DNA of 64,000 nt from Trogon surrucura (lineage: Eukaryota; Chordata; Aves; Trogoniformes; Trogonidae): positions 12,356,001 through 12,420,000 of the forward strand of contig CM036635.1 of the NCBI GenBank assembly GCA_020746105.1, in the 5' to 3' direction. Made by a program: the position numbers and the translations under genes. The notes under the pieces were generated by a model. The model did no database searches. It saw only the letters and a list, made by a program, of their open reading frames with translations, and was not told the origin of the DNA. This document shows positions 32,101 to 47,000 of this stretch, in pieces. The stretch's first letter is position 1; each line of letters starts with the position of its first letter.

Positions 32101-35100
32101 AACTAAAAATGAGGACACGAGCCTTTAGATGTGAGCTGCAGAGCCAGGAACAAACCCTCGGTGTGTGTCTGCCTGACTTCTGTGTGCTGTGCTTTTCACC
32201 AGACACCCATCCTCAGGGAACGCAGCTCACGGGAGGAGATGAAGAAGGTTGTTGCGCAGCAGTGTTAGAAACAGACCGTGCCATCCTCTGGGGCTGGCTG
32301 AGACTGTGCAGCAGGAGTGTCCTTCCCAGAGATCTAAGGCTTGTGAGACAAATCCCAATCTAAGAGATGCTCAGCAGCTCCCAGGGAAGTAGGAGAGAAG
32401 GGGGTGCCCTTCTGGAGCACAGGGATCTGGCATTTCCACTGCAATGGCACAGCGTGCTGCTCCCCTGCCCAGCAATTACTTTGCCTGGGCTTTTCCCAGT
32501 ATGTGGTCGGGAGATGTTGTGCAGCTGGGGTGGCAAAGAATTACCTTGTCTCCATGGCTGGCAAAAGCCTCTCTCAAGTTAATAGGAGGAAAGTGGAGAA
32601 AAGTAGCACAGGGCCCTCTAGGTGTCTGAATAAAGCAGGAGAAGAAATGTTGACTAGAAGGCAATAGACAGGAGAGAGAGAGAGGGGAAGAGAAAGGTGA
32701 TGTCTAGCAGGAAATCCATCTTGCTTCTCACAGGACTCTGTGGCTGCTATTCTTGCAGCTAAAAATGTGACTGTGCTTCTCTAATGCATCTGCCCGTCAG
32801 GAGCAGAGAGGAAGGCACTGTGAGGCCACATTTTTCCAAGCCTAAGTCAGGGAACATGACAATTTCTACCACTCAAGAAGCCGGCTCACATCTTGCGTTC
32901 CTGTAACGCTTTTCACCCCAAAGGATGCCAAATGGCACGTTTGTCCTGCCAGATGTCAAGAGGGATGATTTCTGATATCAAGTCAGTGGGAAGAGTATGG
33001 GAAAGACCTTTAGGAAGAAATATTTCACTCCTGGCTCTAAAATCAGTAGAGCCCCGCACAGGTGTGATTCTGTAATTTCTATCTGTACAGGGCCTGATTT
33101 TTGCCGCCAGGTGTGAAGTGCTGAGACAAGATGCCTGCGATTTTTTGCCAGAGGTACAGAGAGGGATTGGGGCTTTGTAGTTCTTGTGGGTTTCTCTCTG
33201 GAGCAGTGGAGAGTCCTGGAATGCCTCTGCTCCCGGCAGCTGTCAGGGACGGGAGCTGGAGAGGCTGCTTGCTTGGTGGGATGCCAGCTAGCTGTGAGTT
33301 TGATAAATTACCTCCTCACCTGTCTGCAGTACTGCCCTGCTGCTTGGGGGAACAGCTCTCTTCGATTCCTAGTCCAGGAACAGAATATTTTCTTCCTTTC
33401 CATCAAATAGGTTTTACAGGGAGAAAAAACCAACAACGGATTTCACCACTGACGTGGTGTCAGTTTTGTCTCTGTCTGTCAGTTCTGGGGTGATACACTA
33501 GATGTCCTGCTGGGATGGCACGGACCAAACGCTGTTGAGGGAGGCATTTTGAAAAAAGATCCCTGGTTCTTTCCAGCCTGTGTAACTCCAGTTGACATGT
33601 CCAGCCATCGTTGCCAGGAGTGTATTTTTTTTTGTTTTTTTTTTTTAAATTCTCTTCAATTAAGTGGCTCCTTAGTCTTCTCAGCTCTGTGTGTCTGAGA
33701 AAGGAATGCTGGGACCAGAGCCATTTCAGTGTCGCAGCTTAAGCAGGAGGGGTGATAATGTTGAAGAGCACTGGAAGCAGAACAGCAGCACGATGGAGGA
33801 CGTGGTCTGCTTCACTCAGCAGAGAGGTCAGCACCTCTAGCTGTGGCCACAGAGACTGTGCTCAACAGCCGAGCAGTCTTTGTGCCTACAGGAAGAACTG
33901 AAACAAGTTCCAGTGAGCAGTGGCTGTGATGTCGCCAGTGGGAGCACTTACAGCCCACCTCCCGGCGACTGCTCCAGGCCAGGACTGTCCCTGGGGCCTG
34001 GGAGCTGGCTGGAGGAGCCTGGCTGTGGTCCCACGACGTTGTGAGAGAGGAGGAAGCGCTCCAGCCTGGACCCGTATCACCTGCTGTCCAACATAGATTC
34101 AAGGCGCTTTCTTTACTGGGGCATTAGCTGGGTGGTGCTGGATACCAGGCAGATCAATCAGCACCGATGAAGTTTTGCATTCGGTGCGGCTCTGCTGCGG
34201 GGATGCTGAGGAAGTGCTTGCCCGTGTGTCACTGTGAAAGCCTCTGTTGCTTTCTCTCCTGGGGCGTTTCAGCCCGTGGAGAGCACAGACCAGCTGACTC
34301 CATGGGCTCTTCCCCACCTCCTGGCGCAGTTCTCTGAGGCTCTGCTCGGTGACAAAACTGGGGGTATTCTTCCAAGTGCAGCAGTCAAAGAGGTGGGGGC
34401 ATTGCCTCGACAAATGTGGTTGTCTCTGGGTGTTTGTTCGCTGTTTTTGAGAGCAGGTTTGGTCCAGAAGGAAAGGGGTTTGCTGGAAAATGGCTGGCGA
34501 GTGTGGAATTAAGGCCAGCTTGGGGGTTTTGGGGCTGTCAGTTTTGTCTGGTAAAAGCAAGACAAACAGCTGTGCAGTTTGCTCTTGCAGTTTCTTTCCC
34601 CCCTGGATTCCCAGCCTGAAAGCACGTGCTTCGGAAGATGACTGCGGAACTGAGAGGCACAAACAAGAACCTGATATTTCCAAGCCTTTGCTAATCCACA
34701 GGCATGACCACTGACAGCTCACGTGCTGCAGGCAACGTCATTCTTTTTCTCTCCCAGTTAGAACTCTCAGTTCTTGTATCATCAAGTACTACAGCGACCA
34801 GGTCCAAACATGCTCAGCTTCTTCAGCAACTCCTTATTCTACAGGCTTCCAGTCAAGTCCTGCTATTTGGTGTGTTATGGCCGTCGCAGAAGGGCAAGCT
34901 TGTCCTTCAGGGAAGCTTGATCGATTTGTTGCAACAGCTCTTTTTGTACAGGACAGCTCTGTTCTTAAAGCACATCTTGTGATGTCCTGGTTCCTAGGCT
35001 GGACCCAGGGGAAGTGGAAAGCACAGAGGGCACAGGCAAGTAACAAGATCTGATACACAGCCCTGTGGAGAACTTCACGCAGAGAAACTGTTGACATGGG

Positions 35101-37850
35101 CCGGACTCTCGCCAACACCCACAACATCCACAGCTTAAGAGGTAACGGAGATTAAGTTTGTTTAGGAAAAAAAACAACAAAGCAAAACAAACAGGAAGCC
35201 AAATTTGCCTTTTATCTGTCCAGGATGTAACTAAGGATGTAGTTAAGTGGATGGGGAGTTAAATTAACTGTTGGACAAGAGCTGATAAATAATCATCTGC
35301 ACTTGATGATCCCACGTGGAGTTTGCTTAGTAAAAGAAAAAAAAAAGGTCTTGTTTTCACAGTGCTAACGAATAGAAGAACTTCTGGTGTGGACGTTGAT
35401 GTTGGTAGCTGGACGCGCTGAAGGAGGAGCGGTGCTGGGCTCGGAGTCTCTACACCATGAGAGAAGTGGCGTCTCCTGGGATTGCTGGTAGGGCTGCCAG
35501 AGAAACCTCTTGTGCAAAACCTCTCGTTGGAAAAAGGGGCTGGCATCTGGCCTGTGGCCCTTGAGAGGCTGCCAACTCCCGTGTTAGATGAAGTCTTTGC
35601 TTATTATCTTCCTGTCTGCTGGCAGGGAGCCCTGCGTGTCCCAGGACTCAAACCTTATAAGGGAGCAGCGCTGCTCCTGGCCTCAGTTTTCATGGGGCCA
35701 TCCCCGTGGAGTTGCAGTGCATCCCCATTTCCCATCTGGCCTCGTGTGTGAGCTGATCAGAGTGGGCAGCCTGAGCTTTGGTGAACTGATTTCAGCAGTG
35801 GAGGTGGCAGATGATGAAATAACACTCCAAGGAAGTGAAAGCCAGTGCTCTGATAGGCTGGGGTTTTGGGGGTGTTCTTTTCGTACATAAGAAGGCGAGA
35901 AGCTGTGTATTTTGCATGTCAAGCCTGTGCTTGCCAGACATTCAGCTGTTCCCCCAAGCACAGTCTTTCCTGAACACAGATTACTACAGACGTGTTCCCT
36001 ACGACTGCCTGGTTCTTTAAAAGCACAGGAAGCTGTCTTTGTCTGGTTGTAGGGATCTTGCTCTCCCTTGCCCCTCCTGCTGAGCCTTGTACGGGGAATC
36101 CTTGCGGGTTTTTCCTGTGATGCACAGCGGGGTACAAGGCAGGTGTGAAACCTGCGGACTGGCTTTCCCGTAACTTAAAGCAAACATCGTCCGTTCTCTG
36201 TGTATTCAGTAGCAGTGTGAGTGCCAGCTTCTGAGATTTGTGATATTATCAACAAAAGCTTTTCTTGTATCTGAGGTTAATTTTAGATAAGAGCTGTACA
36301 AAAGCAGCCTATGTTGTAAGAAGCAATGCGGTCATGTTCCCCTGAACTGTCAGGGTTAATATTTAACAGCTGCCCAGGAGTTAAAAAGGCCTTTTGCCAC
36401 AGCCTGTAAAACTACACATCTGGTGCAGATGTGGCACTGGCCCTGGGGTTATCTCTGCTCGTCTTTCCCTCTGCTGGTGCCAAGATGCCTTCTGGGCTGC
36501 CAAAGATGGATCTCCAGGCAGACTGCTGATTTGCACGACGAGGAGAGGGTGAGATACGTGTCATGGAACTCAGCATGGGGAGAGAAATTACCAGGTGCTG
36601 CCTATCAATGAAAAGCAAAACATCCCAGGTCTGAATATGCTCGTGGCTCAAATCAAGTGTAGGGTAAATCCCCAAGGCTGTGGCAGGGATTCATCATCCT
36701 GAGGGCATTTCGTGTCACGTGGCACTAGTGAAGCTTTGTTTTAACTCACCCTGTTGGTGAGCAAAGCCTGGCTGTACTGTACAAAACCCAGATGACTGGG
36801 GCCCCACTAGGGACAGTGGTGCAGGGGACAGTTGTCTGTCTATGATGCTGGAATTCACAGATACGAGAAACTTGAAATTTATTTTGGTGTTATGTAGAAT
36901 AAAACCCCAAATATATTAGAAGCTTCCTTGAAAGCAACTGAATGTCCAGGGGCTGCACTGTGGGGTCTCCAGGGTGATCTGGTTCTTTTGGCTTTTGCAA
37001 CTAGCCACAGATTCAAATCCATCCAGTTCCTGTCTTTGTGGTGAACTGGCATAGCTATCACTTTCTGGCCACTCAGTGATCCCTGTGAAATAGTGGAAGG
37101 GTTCAAAAGCCAGAAGTGAAAGACCAGTCTTGGCGTTGGTGCTGGAGACAGCCTGACCGAGAAGAAGAGGAGCAGCTGCAGAGTGTGTGTTGCTGCTGGA
37201 GCAGCAGCTCAGAGCTGGTGGCACACTTGGTTCAGCTGGGGAACCTGAGCTGCAGGCAGGCCAGTGTTAACAAATCTGTCAGCAAGAGCACGGTTAGACT
37301 GCGACAGAGTTGGCACCTTTCAGACACGTGAAATGCTGGATTAAAATGTTTTCAGTTGCCCTAAAGGCAGGTCAGCTTTCTGAAAGAGGGACAGGACTGT
37401 CTGACTCTGATCCCTGTCCTCTAACGCTTTACCCAAGCCCAGCTCTGCCTTTAAACACAAACTTCTTTGTTCTCTGGTGGATTTGCGAGGAATCTCACTC
37501 TGACTTATTTCAAAGCAGTCATCAAGCGAAATGGTTGTGTATCTAACGAAGCTTTTGGGGGCAGGGGTTGCTTCTGGGTTGGAGCTGCAAGTGATTAGTG
37601 CACGAAGAGGAAAATAAAGAGCTGTTCATGGTTATGCCTAGAGTCTCGCCTGAGCCCTTGGGCCAGGTGGGGTCTGAAAGCTGATTTCTTTGACTGTACC
37701 TGTGACTGCTTCCATAATTCACACAAATGTTCCCAGTGATGTTTCCACCAGATTAGAGGTAGAGAGTTTCCTTCTTCAATTGGACTAAACCTCATTAAAG
37801 AGAATATAGGAAACCTCCATCGTGTGCAGCAAAAGGTGTTTCTTTCCCCA
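29181..37850. other. Gene-free intergenic stretch upstream of ST6GALNAC1
   Basis: No exon with protein-like sequence and splice sites was found. Poly(T)/poly(A) tracts at about 29437-29450, 33625-33648 and 35336-35347 are the only simple features. Unrecognised old repeats or regulatory DNA may be present. Confidence 0.4.
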
Positions 37851-38087
37851 CTCTGTTGCATTACGCTTGGAGAGAGAGAGGGAACAGCGCGAAGCTGCTG
37901 AGTTACCCGAGAAATTGGATCTGTGTGCGGAGTGTCTGGAAATGTTGGAAGAAAGGGTGTGCACGTTCACGTAGGGAAATGCGGCGAGGAGACCAGCCCA
38001 CTCGTTCACCGCGCCTTTGGAAGGCGCTGCCTGGTGAGCACCTCTGGGCAGCGGCGCCAGAGCCTCTGTCCTCTCCAGCGTCTCGCC

Positions 38088-41000
38088 ATGTGGTTTGTCA
38101 GGAGAAGGTTTCCTAAAATTCCCCGAGCCCTCATTTGGGTCATCGTTTTAGTAAACCTTTGCATCCTGATTGCTAATTTCAGCTCCTTTTCTGGCTTGTC
38201 AAAGACAAGGATTTTCAGGTAAGAGACCTTATTTCTTGAGATATGTGCTGCCTGCACAGAGTGCTTGTGCTCATGTTTGTTTTTTTTTGCTTCTCTCTTT
38301 CTGTATCTTTTCACCCTGAAACTTGCATTTCTGAGTGGTGGCTTTGCTTTAGCAGACCACGTGTGTACAATCAGACTCCACAGCGTTGGAAGATCCGCAG
38401 TCAAAAAGGTGCTTGTGCTGGATCACCAGCTTTCAGTGTTTCCTTGCGTAGCTGTTCAAGAAAGCAGCTGTTGCTTTACTGATGCTGCTGTTTCCAGATG
38501 TTGGCACTACCCCGTACATGTTTTTCCTGGTGACTCCCAGAAGGGCTCCATTCAGCCATAGTCCAGATTGCCTTGCTGGACACTGAATTTGGTGGGATAC
38601 CTCAGGATTTATAGTGAGTTCAGCATCAGATTCCTACGACAAATGTGCCGCAGACTGGGAGACCAACGTCATGCAGACCTGACCCACGTATGTAGTATTT
38701 TACACAGAAACGGCCAAGTAAAACCTGCAAGAATGGGTGTGGAGGGAATTGCAGTGTAAATTGTCCCTGGCGTCGTTCCTTGCGCTAGCACAGCAGGTGT
38801 CTGAGCCTTTCCTGCCACAAGCGTGGTTCATCTCTGTGCTGCTGCCCCACGCTGTGTGTAGGAAGTGCCGCTCCAGCCTCCCTGCCAGCCCTCGGGTGGT
38901 CCCAGCTCTCCCCGTGAGCTCGGCTGGGTGGGGTTAGTCTCTAACCAACCTCTGGAGGCTGATGTGGGAGCAGGCAGGAGGGGTGAGGCTGGGAACAAGG
39001 GAAGCAGGAGGAAGGAGGGAAGGCGGGGGTGTGGAGAAGCGAATTGTCCCAGCTCTGCTGCTGATGGACTCGGTGATCAAGAAGTGGCTGTCCCTGCGCG
39101 GCTGCTTGAAGCCATTTCCTTCCGCCGTAGTTTCAGATAACGGAGATGTCCGTATCCTTTGCAACATAAACAAAACGTGACTAGGCATGAACTGCACGTG
39201 GTTATCCGTGTGTCAGTTCTGTTTCCAAACTTTCATGTGTAACAGAATGCACAAAGCAGCATTTCTCATGGCTTCATCCTCTGTTTGTCCTCGGGCTTTG
39301 TAAATGGAGAGCAAAATGACAGTAAATGTCGTTGGGCTTCTGTGGTTTTTTGCCAGCTGGACTCTAGAGCCTGACATTTGATGAGCTGCTTTGACCATTT
39401 GTCTGGACTTGAAATGCTGGTCAGGAGGGCAGGGTCCGTGAGTGCCTGGCACGTGGGTCTGGCTGCCAGGAGCAGGGTTTCAGATGCGAAGGGCCCTCAG
39501 TTTTACATTTTGGTCTCCGTACGTTTGGCACGGTATTTGAGATTAAAGTGTAACAGAGCTGGGATGGAATCTGTGCCCTACGAGACAGCACATACGGGAA
39601 GTCTGGGCTGAGGGATGGTTTGTCGTGTTGTCCTGTTTCATTTGTTCTCTGCCCTTTAATTTCAGAACTTTAAACATCGCCTTAAAAATACAACGGAAAA
39701 TCCCCCAGGGATTTAAGATCAGCCTGTGCTACCTTACCGAATTTCTCTTTACTTAGCGTGCATAAAATCTTCCCTCTTACCAGGCAGTAAACGGTAACAC
39801 AAAGTTATACGTGGGAGCACTGCGATGGAAAGCAGCTGCTACCTGCTCAGTTGCAACTGGCTGATGAGTACGAGGGAAAGCAGAGGAAGAGCTGAGGGGC
39901 CACTTACAACAACACCTTTTTCTTAGAAATGACGTTGGAAAGGTTCAAGTATTTACCTGGTACAAAATGATTTTTAAAAGCCTCCTTAGCTGATAATTTC
40001 CCAGTGGCTTTGATGAACACCGCACCACCCCAAGGCTGCAGCAGCAGCTGAACCGTTATCTACAGCCTGCTACCTGCAGAGCTGCTTTTCTTTCCCCATT
40101 TATCACCTCAGCACAGCTCTCGGAAACAAATGCTTTGCTTCATGCAAAAGGTGAGCATGAGTGCGGAATCACAGTGCCACAACTGTTCTGATCTGTCCTG
40201 AAAAGCTTTAATGTTCATAAAAGCCCAGCTGCAGAACTTTTTCACCTTCTTTTTTCCTGTTCCACCCTCCAGCTGCATGCAGGTAACAATGAACGTTTGG
40301 GACAAAACCCCACCACTTCTGCCTTGATTTTTTTTCGTTTTTGTTTGCTGGGTTTCAGCTCTGTCCTGTTGCCAGTGGCTCTTCTGCTGTTGGCAGCTGC
40401 GTCCTCCTGTGATACCCTTGTGCCCACCTGTGTCTCTGAATCAGGCAGCAGGGCAGCTGCAATATTAGAGGTGATTGCTGAAATGCAGCAATTTGACATT
40501 TTTAAACTTCAAAGTGTATTTTAATAGCTTCAAAGCGCCTGTCCTAAGATATGTGTACCTGGCAAGGCTGTGAGATGCCACTGAGTTAGCTACGGGGGAG
40601 GAGGAGAGGAGAAACACCCTGTGGCCCCAAATGCTCGTGGAGTGATGTGTGGTAAAGGGGTGAGTTTTGCTGCTTACTAGACTTCCCTTAGTCCATTCTG
40701 GAAGACCTTCATGCTCTGCCGCTGAAGCTCTTGGCTCTGCTGGCAGAGAAGAGAGCCGGGTGGCTGCCTCCGTGGTGTGCGCCGTGTCCCAGCTCGGGAT
40801 CTCCGTGACAGCCCTGCAGGGCTCTGGGGGCGCTGCCAGAGGTCCTGCCCGGTGCGGGGCAAAGCTGTTTGGTGCTGGGTTGCAGTTCCTGCCCGTGTGG
40901 GTGTTTCCCGAGCCAAGTGCTGAAGAGGAGTGCGTGGCCTCTGGGATTTGCTGGGCGGGGAGATGAGCGGTGTTCAGGCGAGAAGGATGCGGGAAGCTGG

Positions 41001-44000
41001 ATAACGCTCTGGTGGCCAAGTTGAAAATGAGGTTGAACTCATCCTGCAGAAACTTGGTGGCAGTTGCCGAGGCAAGTCCCCTGAGCATCGTAGACATATG
41101 CAGCGGTTGCTCAGAAGCACAGAGAGGGGCTCAGAGTCATGGGCACTAGGAATGGGCTGGAAGGTGTTTGGCGTTAAGTGGAAGGTGCGTGACGTGTCGG
41201 CTTTTCCTTTGAATTCAGGCAATTGAACATTTTCCAACACGCGCCAGAAATGCTACGAGAGGACACCCACGAGCAACAGGGTTTAAACTATTCTGGTAAC
41301 GGGAACTCGAGGAGCTTTTTAAAGGTGACTTCAGGGAGAGAAAGGCTCGAAGAAGATATGGCCGAGATAACACCAGGATGGGAAGAAAAGGAGGAGCAGA
41401 AGAAAACGATGAAACCAGTTGCCAGGATGGAGGAAGCCACGGAGAACATGACAGTGAAACCACCCCCTGCATTGGAGGCAGTCAAGGTGACAACAGTGAA
41501 AACAGCCCCTAGGGTGCAGGGAAGCAAGGAGAAAACAGTGAGACCGGCCCCAGGGGTGGAAGAAGCCAAAGAACAGACAGCAGTGAAACCGCTTCCCAGG
41601 GTGGAGGGAACCAGGGAGAAGACAACAGTGAAACCATCCTCTGGGGTGAAGGAAGTTCCTGAAAGCAGCATAACCAAAGACCAAGCAAAGCCAAAAGAGC
41701 CTCCTGCATCAGTGAAAACTGCAAGACCTGTTCCTCAGGCTGCTGCAGTGACAGAAAAGAAGGAACTGAGGGCTGCTGACTTCAAGTCTGAGCCACGGTG
41801 GGATTTTGAGGACAAGTACTTGCTGGACAACTCCTCTTCACCATCGGTAGGTGCGATGGCTGTGTGTGTGTTTACCAGGAATGATGCCCCCTTGCTGAGC
41901 CCCGTGTCTGCTCTCCCCAGGTCACGTGTGCCCTTTGCAGTTGAGGATCATCTCCACACTGATAGACCAGCTCACTGGTATTTGCAGGTGCTGCTGGAAC
42001 CCAGAGAGGGAGACTTCTCTGTAAAACTCAGTTAGCCTGGCCAGTCCTCCACCATGCTCCAGTGTGGGAACTTAAAGCAGTTGCACATGTTTCCATGGGT
42101 TCCTTTGAAAGTCAGCCTGAGCAGCCCTGTCTGGAGCTCAGGGTGCCTCAGAAGCTGGAGAAAATACCTCTTCTTGATGTGCTACAAGGTGGTGCCACTC
42201 TTGAGTGCCTTGATACATTGCATGGGGGACTCAGGCACACAGCACACGCGTTCCCTGGGACGCGGCACCCTACAGTCAGTTGGCTCACGTGTCGTTTTGC
42301 GATGCCCACGGGCAGGCGTTATGTGCCTGGCAGTCTTCACACAGGCTTCCCACTTCTCAGCCAGTCTCTTGGGAAGCTGAGCATCTGCATTCCTGTGAAG
42401 ACTTGAGTTTAAAATGTCCCTTTGCCTTGGTCTGCAGCCTGGCAGGGTCATGGTGAGGGAGCAGGATCAGGAATGCCTCCATCTGCCTGCTGACCCACGC
42501 ACACGGGGGAGGACTCTTCACTCTTCCCAGGGCCACTGTGGGGTCCCTCTCACGGGAGACAAGCTTCATGCTCTCTTCTCCGGCGTGAGTCGTCCCACGA
42601 AGGGCAATTCATCACAAACTGCCCAACGGGAGACACCTCACGAGGGGCAGCCCACCCCTCGTGAGTCTGAGGTGCAGTCCTTCAGGGGAAACTGCTCCAG
42701 CGTGAGCCACCCACAACGTCCCAAAAGTCCCACCGGCCAACCTGCTCCAGCGTGGGCGGAGGGTCTTGGTGCACATGGACGGAGGCTTTGTTGGTTGCTT
42801 GTATTAAAGTCAAAATAAGGTCGAAGAAAGAGACTTAGATGAGGATTGATAAGCATGTACCTGCCTGCCTTCGAGACAGCAGGGTGGGGACTGTTCTCAT
42901 TTTTAAGGTTTTCTGTCAATGTTGGCTAAAATCCAACACTGTGTGACGTGCCCCACTGGAGAAACGATGGTTAAGAAATAACTTTTTTTATTGTTCTTGT
43001 GGTTGGTTATCAACAAGAGGAGAGTCTTTCCCACGTGTTGCCAGGTCACCTTTTCCACCCTGTATAGAGACACCCACAGTGAGGAAGCAGATTCTTGGCC
43101 TGTTCAGAGCTCCACGACTCAGATAGTCCCAACGCCTTGAGTGGCTGTCTGGGATTTTCTTGCTCTGCATTGAACCATCATCACAACAGAGCCAATAATT
43201 TGGAACAGATCTGGCATTTAGCACATCTTATTTTGTTCCCCTTTGCTACATACGAACAGCTCTAGGCCTGCTCAGCACAGGTCACGTGTTTTGGTAGGGG
43301 TGAAGGTGAGAATCTCAAACAATATGTTGTACCTGTCAAGGCAACAGCACTTGCACAGCTACAGCTCCCAACTTTTCTTACGGATCGTGTTTGCTGCCCT
43401 CAAGCCCAGGGTGGGCGGGATGCCCCGGGAGACGTGCAGAGAGCAGAGACAGGTGCACTGGGCCAATAAAAAATCCTTGGATGAGTTTAATTGCTTTTTA
43501 ATGTTTTATTTGTCAAAGGAGTAGCCACTCGAGCACAGATAACGCTACCCTGGGTGTCTCACACACCCCACCCGAGTCTTCCCTGCTAGGACCAAAGTCC
43601 CTTCGCAGCGGGCAACTCCAGTGAGCTGATGGGTGCCCCTTTCGACTACTTTCACACACACGTTCTCACTCTCGAGAGCCTCTCTTTTCCTCAGTTTTTG
43701 CCCTAGGCTTTTCGTAGAAGGAATCAAATCTTATAAAAATGTTTTTTTCAGATGGTACACTGGGAAAAAACCCAGCTTGAACTGGGTGTCTCCAGAGAGG
43801 GATCTTGAACAAAGAAATCCCTGGACAGTTACAGCCTTTCAGTCTATGCACCTGCCCCTCACGTGCTCCTTGTGTGCCTTTCATGTGCCTTTTGATCCAG
43901 AGGTGATTTCTGGTCTGGGATTTTCTAACACCTTACTGGGTTTCTCTTCTGTCCCCGGGCAGGCCATTGACTGTTCTCATCTTGTCGAGTCGCAGCTTGT

Positions 44001-47000
44001 GCTGGTGGTTGTGGCCTCCTTATCTCCTGGTTTGTGCTGGCTCCAGAGATCCTCTTTTGCAGGACTAGGTAAAAGTTTAGCAAATCTAGGTAAAAAAATC
44101 CTGTCTTGTGACCTGAGGCTGCAGCAAATCTGGCTGCTCACGCTCACCAAGTAATGGTTGACAAATAGGATACCGAGGGGCACAGAATGAACCTGTAACC
44201 CCTGCATCCTCATGCTAAATGATTGACTCCGAGTGATTCATTGTTTTTACAATTTACAAATTTAAACTAGCAGCTAGTATTTCTTAGCATTATTCTTGAG
44301 TTCTCTCTCCCTTGTGGGATTTTGATGTCGTTCCCCCCTTTTGGCAGCACGAGCTGTTCTTTTGCTGACGACGTGCTCTTCAGCGCGGCACCGAGCCGCT
44401 TGAGAGGAGCAGCTGGCCCCAGACATACCTCTGTTATCCAGAGATCTGTGACTATTAAATGCCAAAACAGGCTGTTAAACACTTGAGCTCATGCACTGGC
44501 CCAGCCTGGCTGAGTCACAGCAGAAGGGCCTGGCAGATGATCCATCCAGTGTGTGGGACAGGACGTGCATCCTTCTTCCGGGGCTCCCCACAGCCTTGAG
44601 GCACCCAGAATACAAGTGGGAGTGGGCAATCCCATGGCTGAGAGTGTGTGTGCCACGTGGGACAGTTCCTCATCCCTCCTGCCTGGCATTACTGCCTGGG
44701 GACACGGGGTTAGGTCACCAGGGTCCTGCTCACTGACTGCCAGACAACTTCTCAGCCGATGAGCGGCCGAGCACTTGCAGCCATCTCGGAAGTGCAGAGC
44801 AGGGGCTGGCAGAGAAATGCAAGACAACAGATCACGGCAGGGAGCTGGGAACATCTTCCACTGTGACTGAGGCTGCAAAGCATCTGGGCGTGCAGAGCAG
44901 CTGGGACAGCGGGGAAGCCCTTCCTCAGTATGGAAAAGAGGAGAAAATGCCCGCAGAAGGGTCTTTAGTGCAGACTTGGATCCAGACACCACGTGTCGTG
45001 TTTTGCTCCCAAACTTGATCTCCAGTTCTTTGGGGAGAGGGAGTGACTAGAAGCGTTCCCACCTCCTTCATTTCCTGCACGATCAGACTTTTTCCCAGTT
45101 CCTCTGATATTGACCCAGTCTCGCTGTGGAGGCACAAGAAGTACCAAGCCTTGGGCAGTACAGAGTACAGCGTGAGCAGGAAAGGAACACTCCTGGCTCT
45201 GGGCATGAGATGTGCTGCACGTGAAATGGTGCCAACAGGAAACCCTCCACAGCGTTCTCCTCATCGCGTCCCTGTTGGACAGGCAGAACGAGGGCTGTGT
45301 CCTCAGGCTGTGTCCGGGTTGCCATCCCCACCCGTAGCAGAGAGCCCAGCTCAGTTGTGGAGCGCACAGCAAGGCTTTTGGCAACGCGCTCTGGTCATTG
45401 CTGGGCATGTGAGTCCACTTGGTCTCCTCTTCTGTCTTTCAGTAAGTATTTGAGGAAGATGCCTAAGATAAAGTGGAGCCCAAGCTGACTCGGTGGAAGA
45501 TCCAGCTCAGCAGAGTGGTTCCCTCTCTGTCTGCACACGCAGCCCAACTCTTGCCAGCTGTAACGATACGTCTTCTGTCAGAGAGGATGAGCTGGCTTGG
45601 ATTCCCTTCTCAGCCACGTGCTTCTGTGTGATTCACTTGTGACCTTGAACAAGTTGTTTGCACACTTTTCCTTATCTCCAGAGGGAGAGATGACGGCGAT
45701 CTGATCTCACCTGTTCCGCAGAGCGTTTGCTCCAGTGCGCTCGAGGCCAGAACCTTGCAAGGTGCGTTGCCAAAGCGACTGCTGGCCTTATTTGGTGTGT
45801 TCGGGTTAGACCTATTGCAGATGTTAATTTGCATCAGTTAATGAGGCCCAAAGCCCGTCACAGGCCTGTCGTTCTGAAGAGGAAGGTCTTGGAGACCTGG
45901 AGTCACTCTGGCGTCCTCGCAGGTGACGTTCCACCAGCTGTTATTGGTGTAGTGCCGGAATTACGCCTCAGGTTCCTGGTGACGGGGATGCTGAGGGAAA
46001 TGGGTGATGCCCCACCGGAGTTCCTGTGCCTCCTTCCGTTACTCTCACGCGCAGGCACACAAGTGCTGGCACTCGGTCGGGTTTATCAACTCCCTGCTAA
46101 TCAGCCCTTGTTGTTTTCTCTTTGATTTTCAAGACCTGCTCTGAATCCGTGAAGACCAAAGCTGCCAAGTCTGGCTGGCTGCGAGATCTTTTCCTGCCCA
46201 ACATCACGCTCTTCACGGACAAGAGATACTTCAGCGACAGCGAGTGGGACCGCCTGGAGCATTTTGTGCCTCCCTATGGCTTCATGGAGCTGAATTATTC
46301 ACGTGAGTCCCTTGGGGCGTGTGAGGACGGGACTGTCCAACTCCCAGCAGGAGCCTTAGGCCAAGCAGCTGGAGGTTTGCAGCATCTCCCTGCCAAAGGC
46401 GCCAGGCTGGGTGGATCTCCTGCTGGGAACTGCAGTGGTTTCACTGTGTCCATCGCGAAGACTCTTGATGCTAACTCTGCACCGTGTTTGCTTCCCAGTG
46501 GTGAAGGAGGTCATGTCCTTGCTGCCCCCAAATCCTCACCAGCAGCTGCTCCTGGCCCACAGCAACAGCAGCAAGCCGCCCTGCATCAGCTGCGCCGTCG
46601 TGGGCAACGGAGGAATCCTGAACAACTCTGGGATGGGCCAGGAGATCGACTCCCACGACTACGTCTTCCGGTGAGGCAGGCGTCCTTCTCTGAAGCTTGT
46701 TCTGGTGCCAGATATTTACGGCTTGGCAGCTTCACCCCTTCCAGGATTGCACTGACTCCCAAGTGCCAGAACGACTGATGGCAGGAGGTGAAAACCCAGA
46801 AAGGAATCGGAAAGTTCCTAAACACACGGGAAGAGCCTGGGTTCACAGATGAGCCATAAAGAGCCATCTCCAAAACCGGGGCTTTCCTGCAGATCGAGAG
46901 GTGTAGCTCAAAATAGGCCTCATCCTCCCTTCCCCCAGACTAATGCTCGGTCCTTCCCTGTTATAAACACAGACGTGAGGGTTTTCCATGGTCACCTGCT

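Noticed and set aside
40465-41097. A 210-codon minus-strand frame in ST6GALNAC1 intron 1
   Set aside because: It lies opposite intron and start-of-exon sequence, has no known motif, and uses rare-looking codons; treated as a chance opening.
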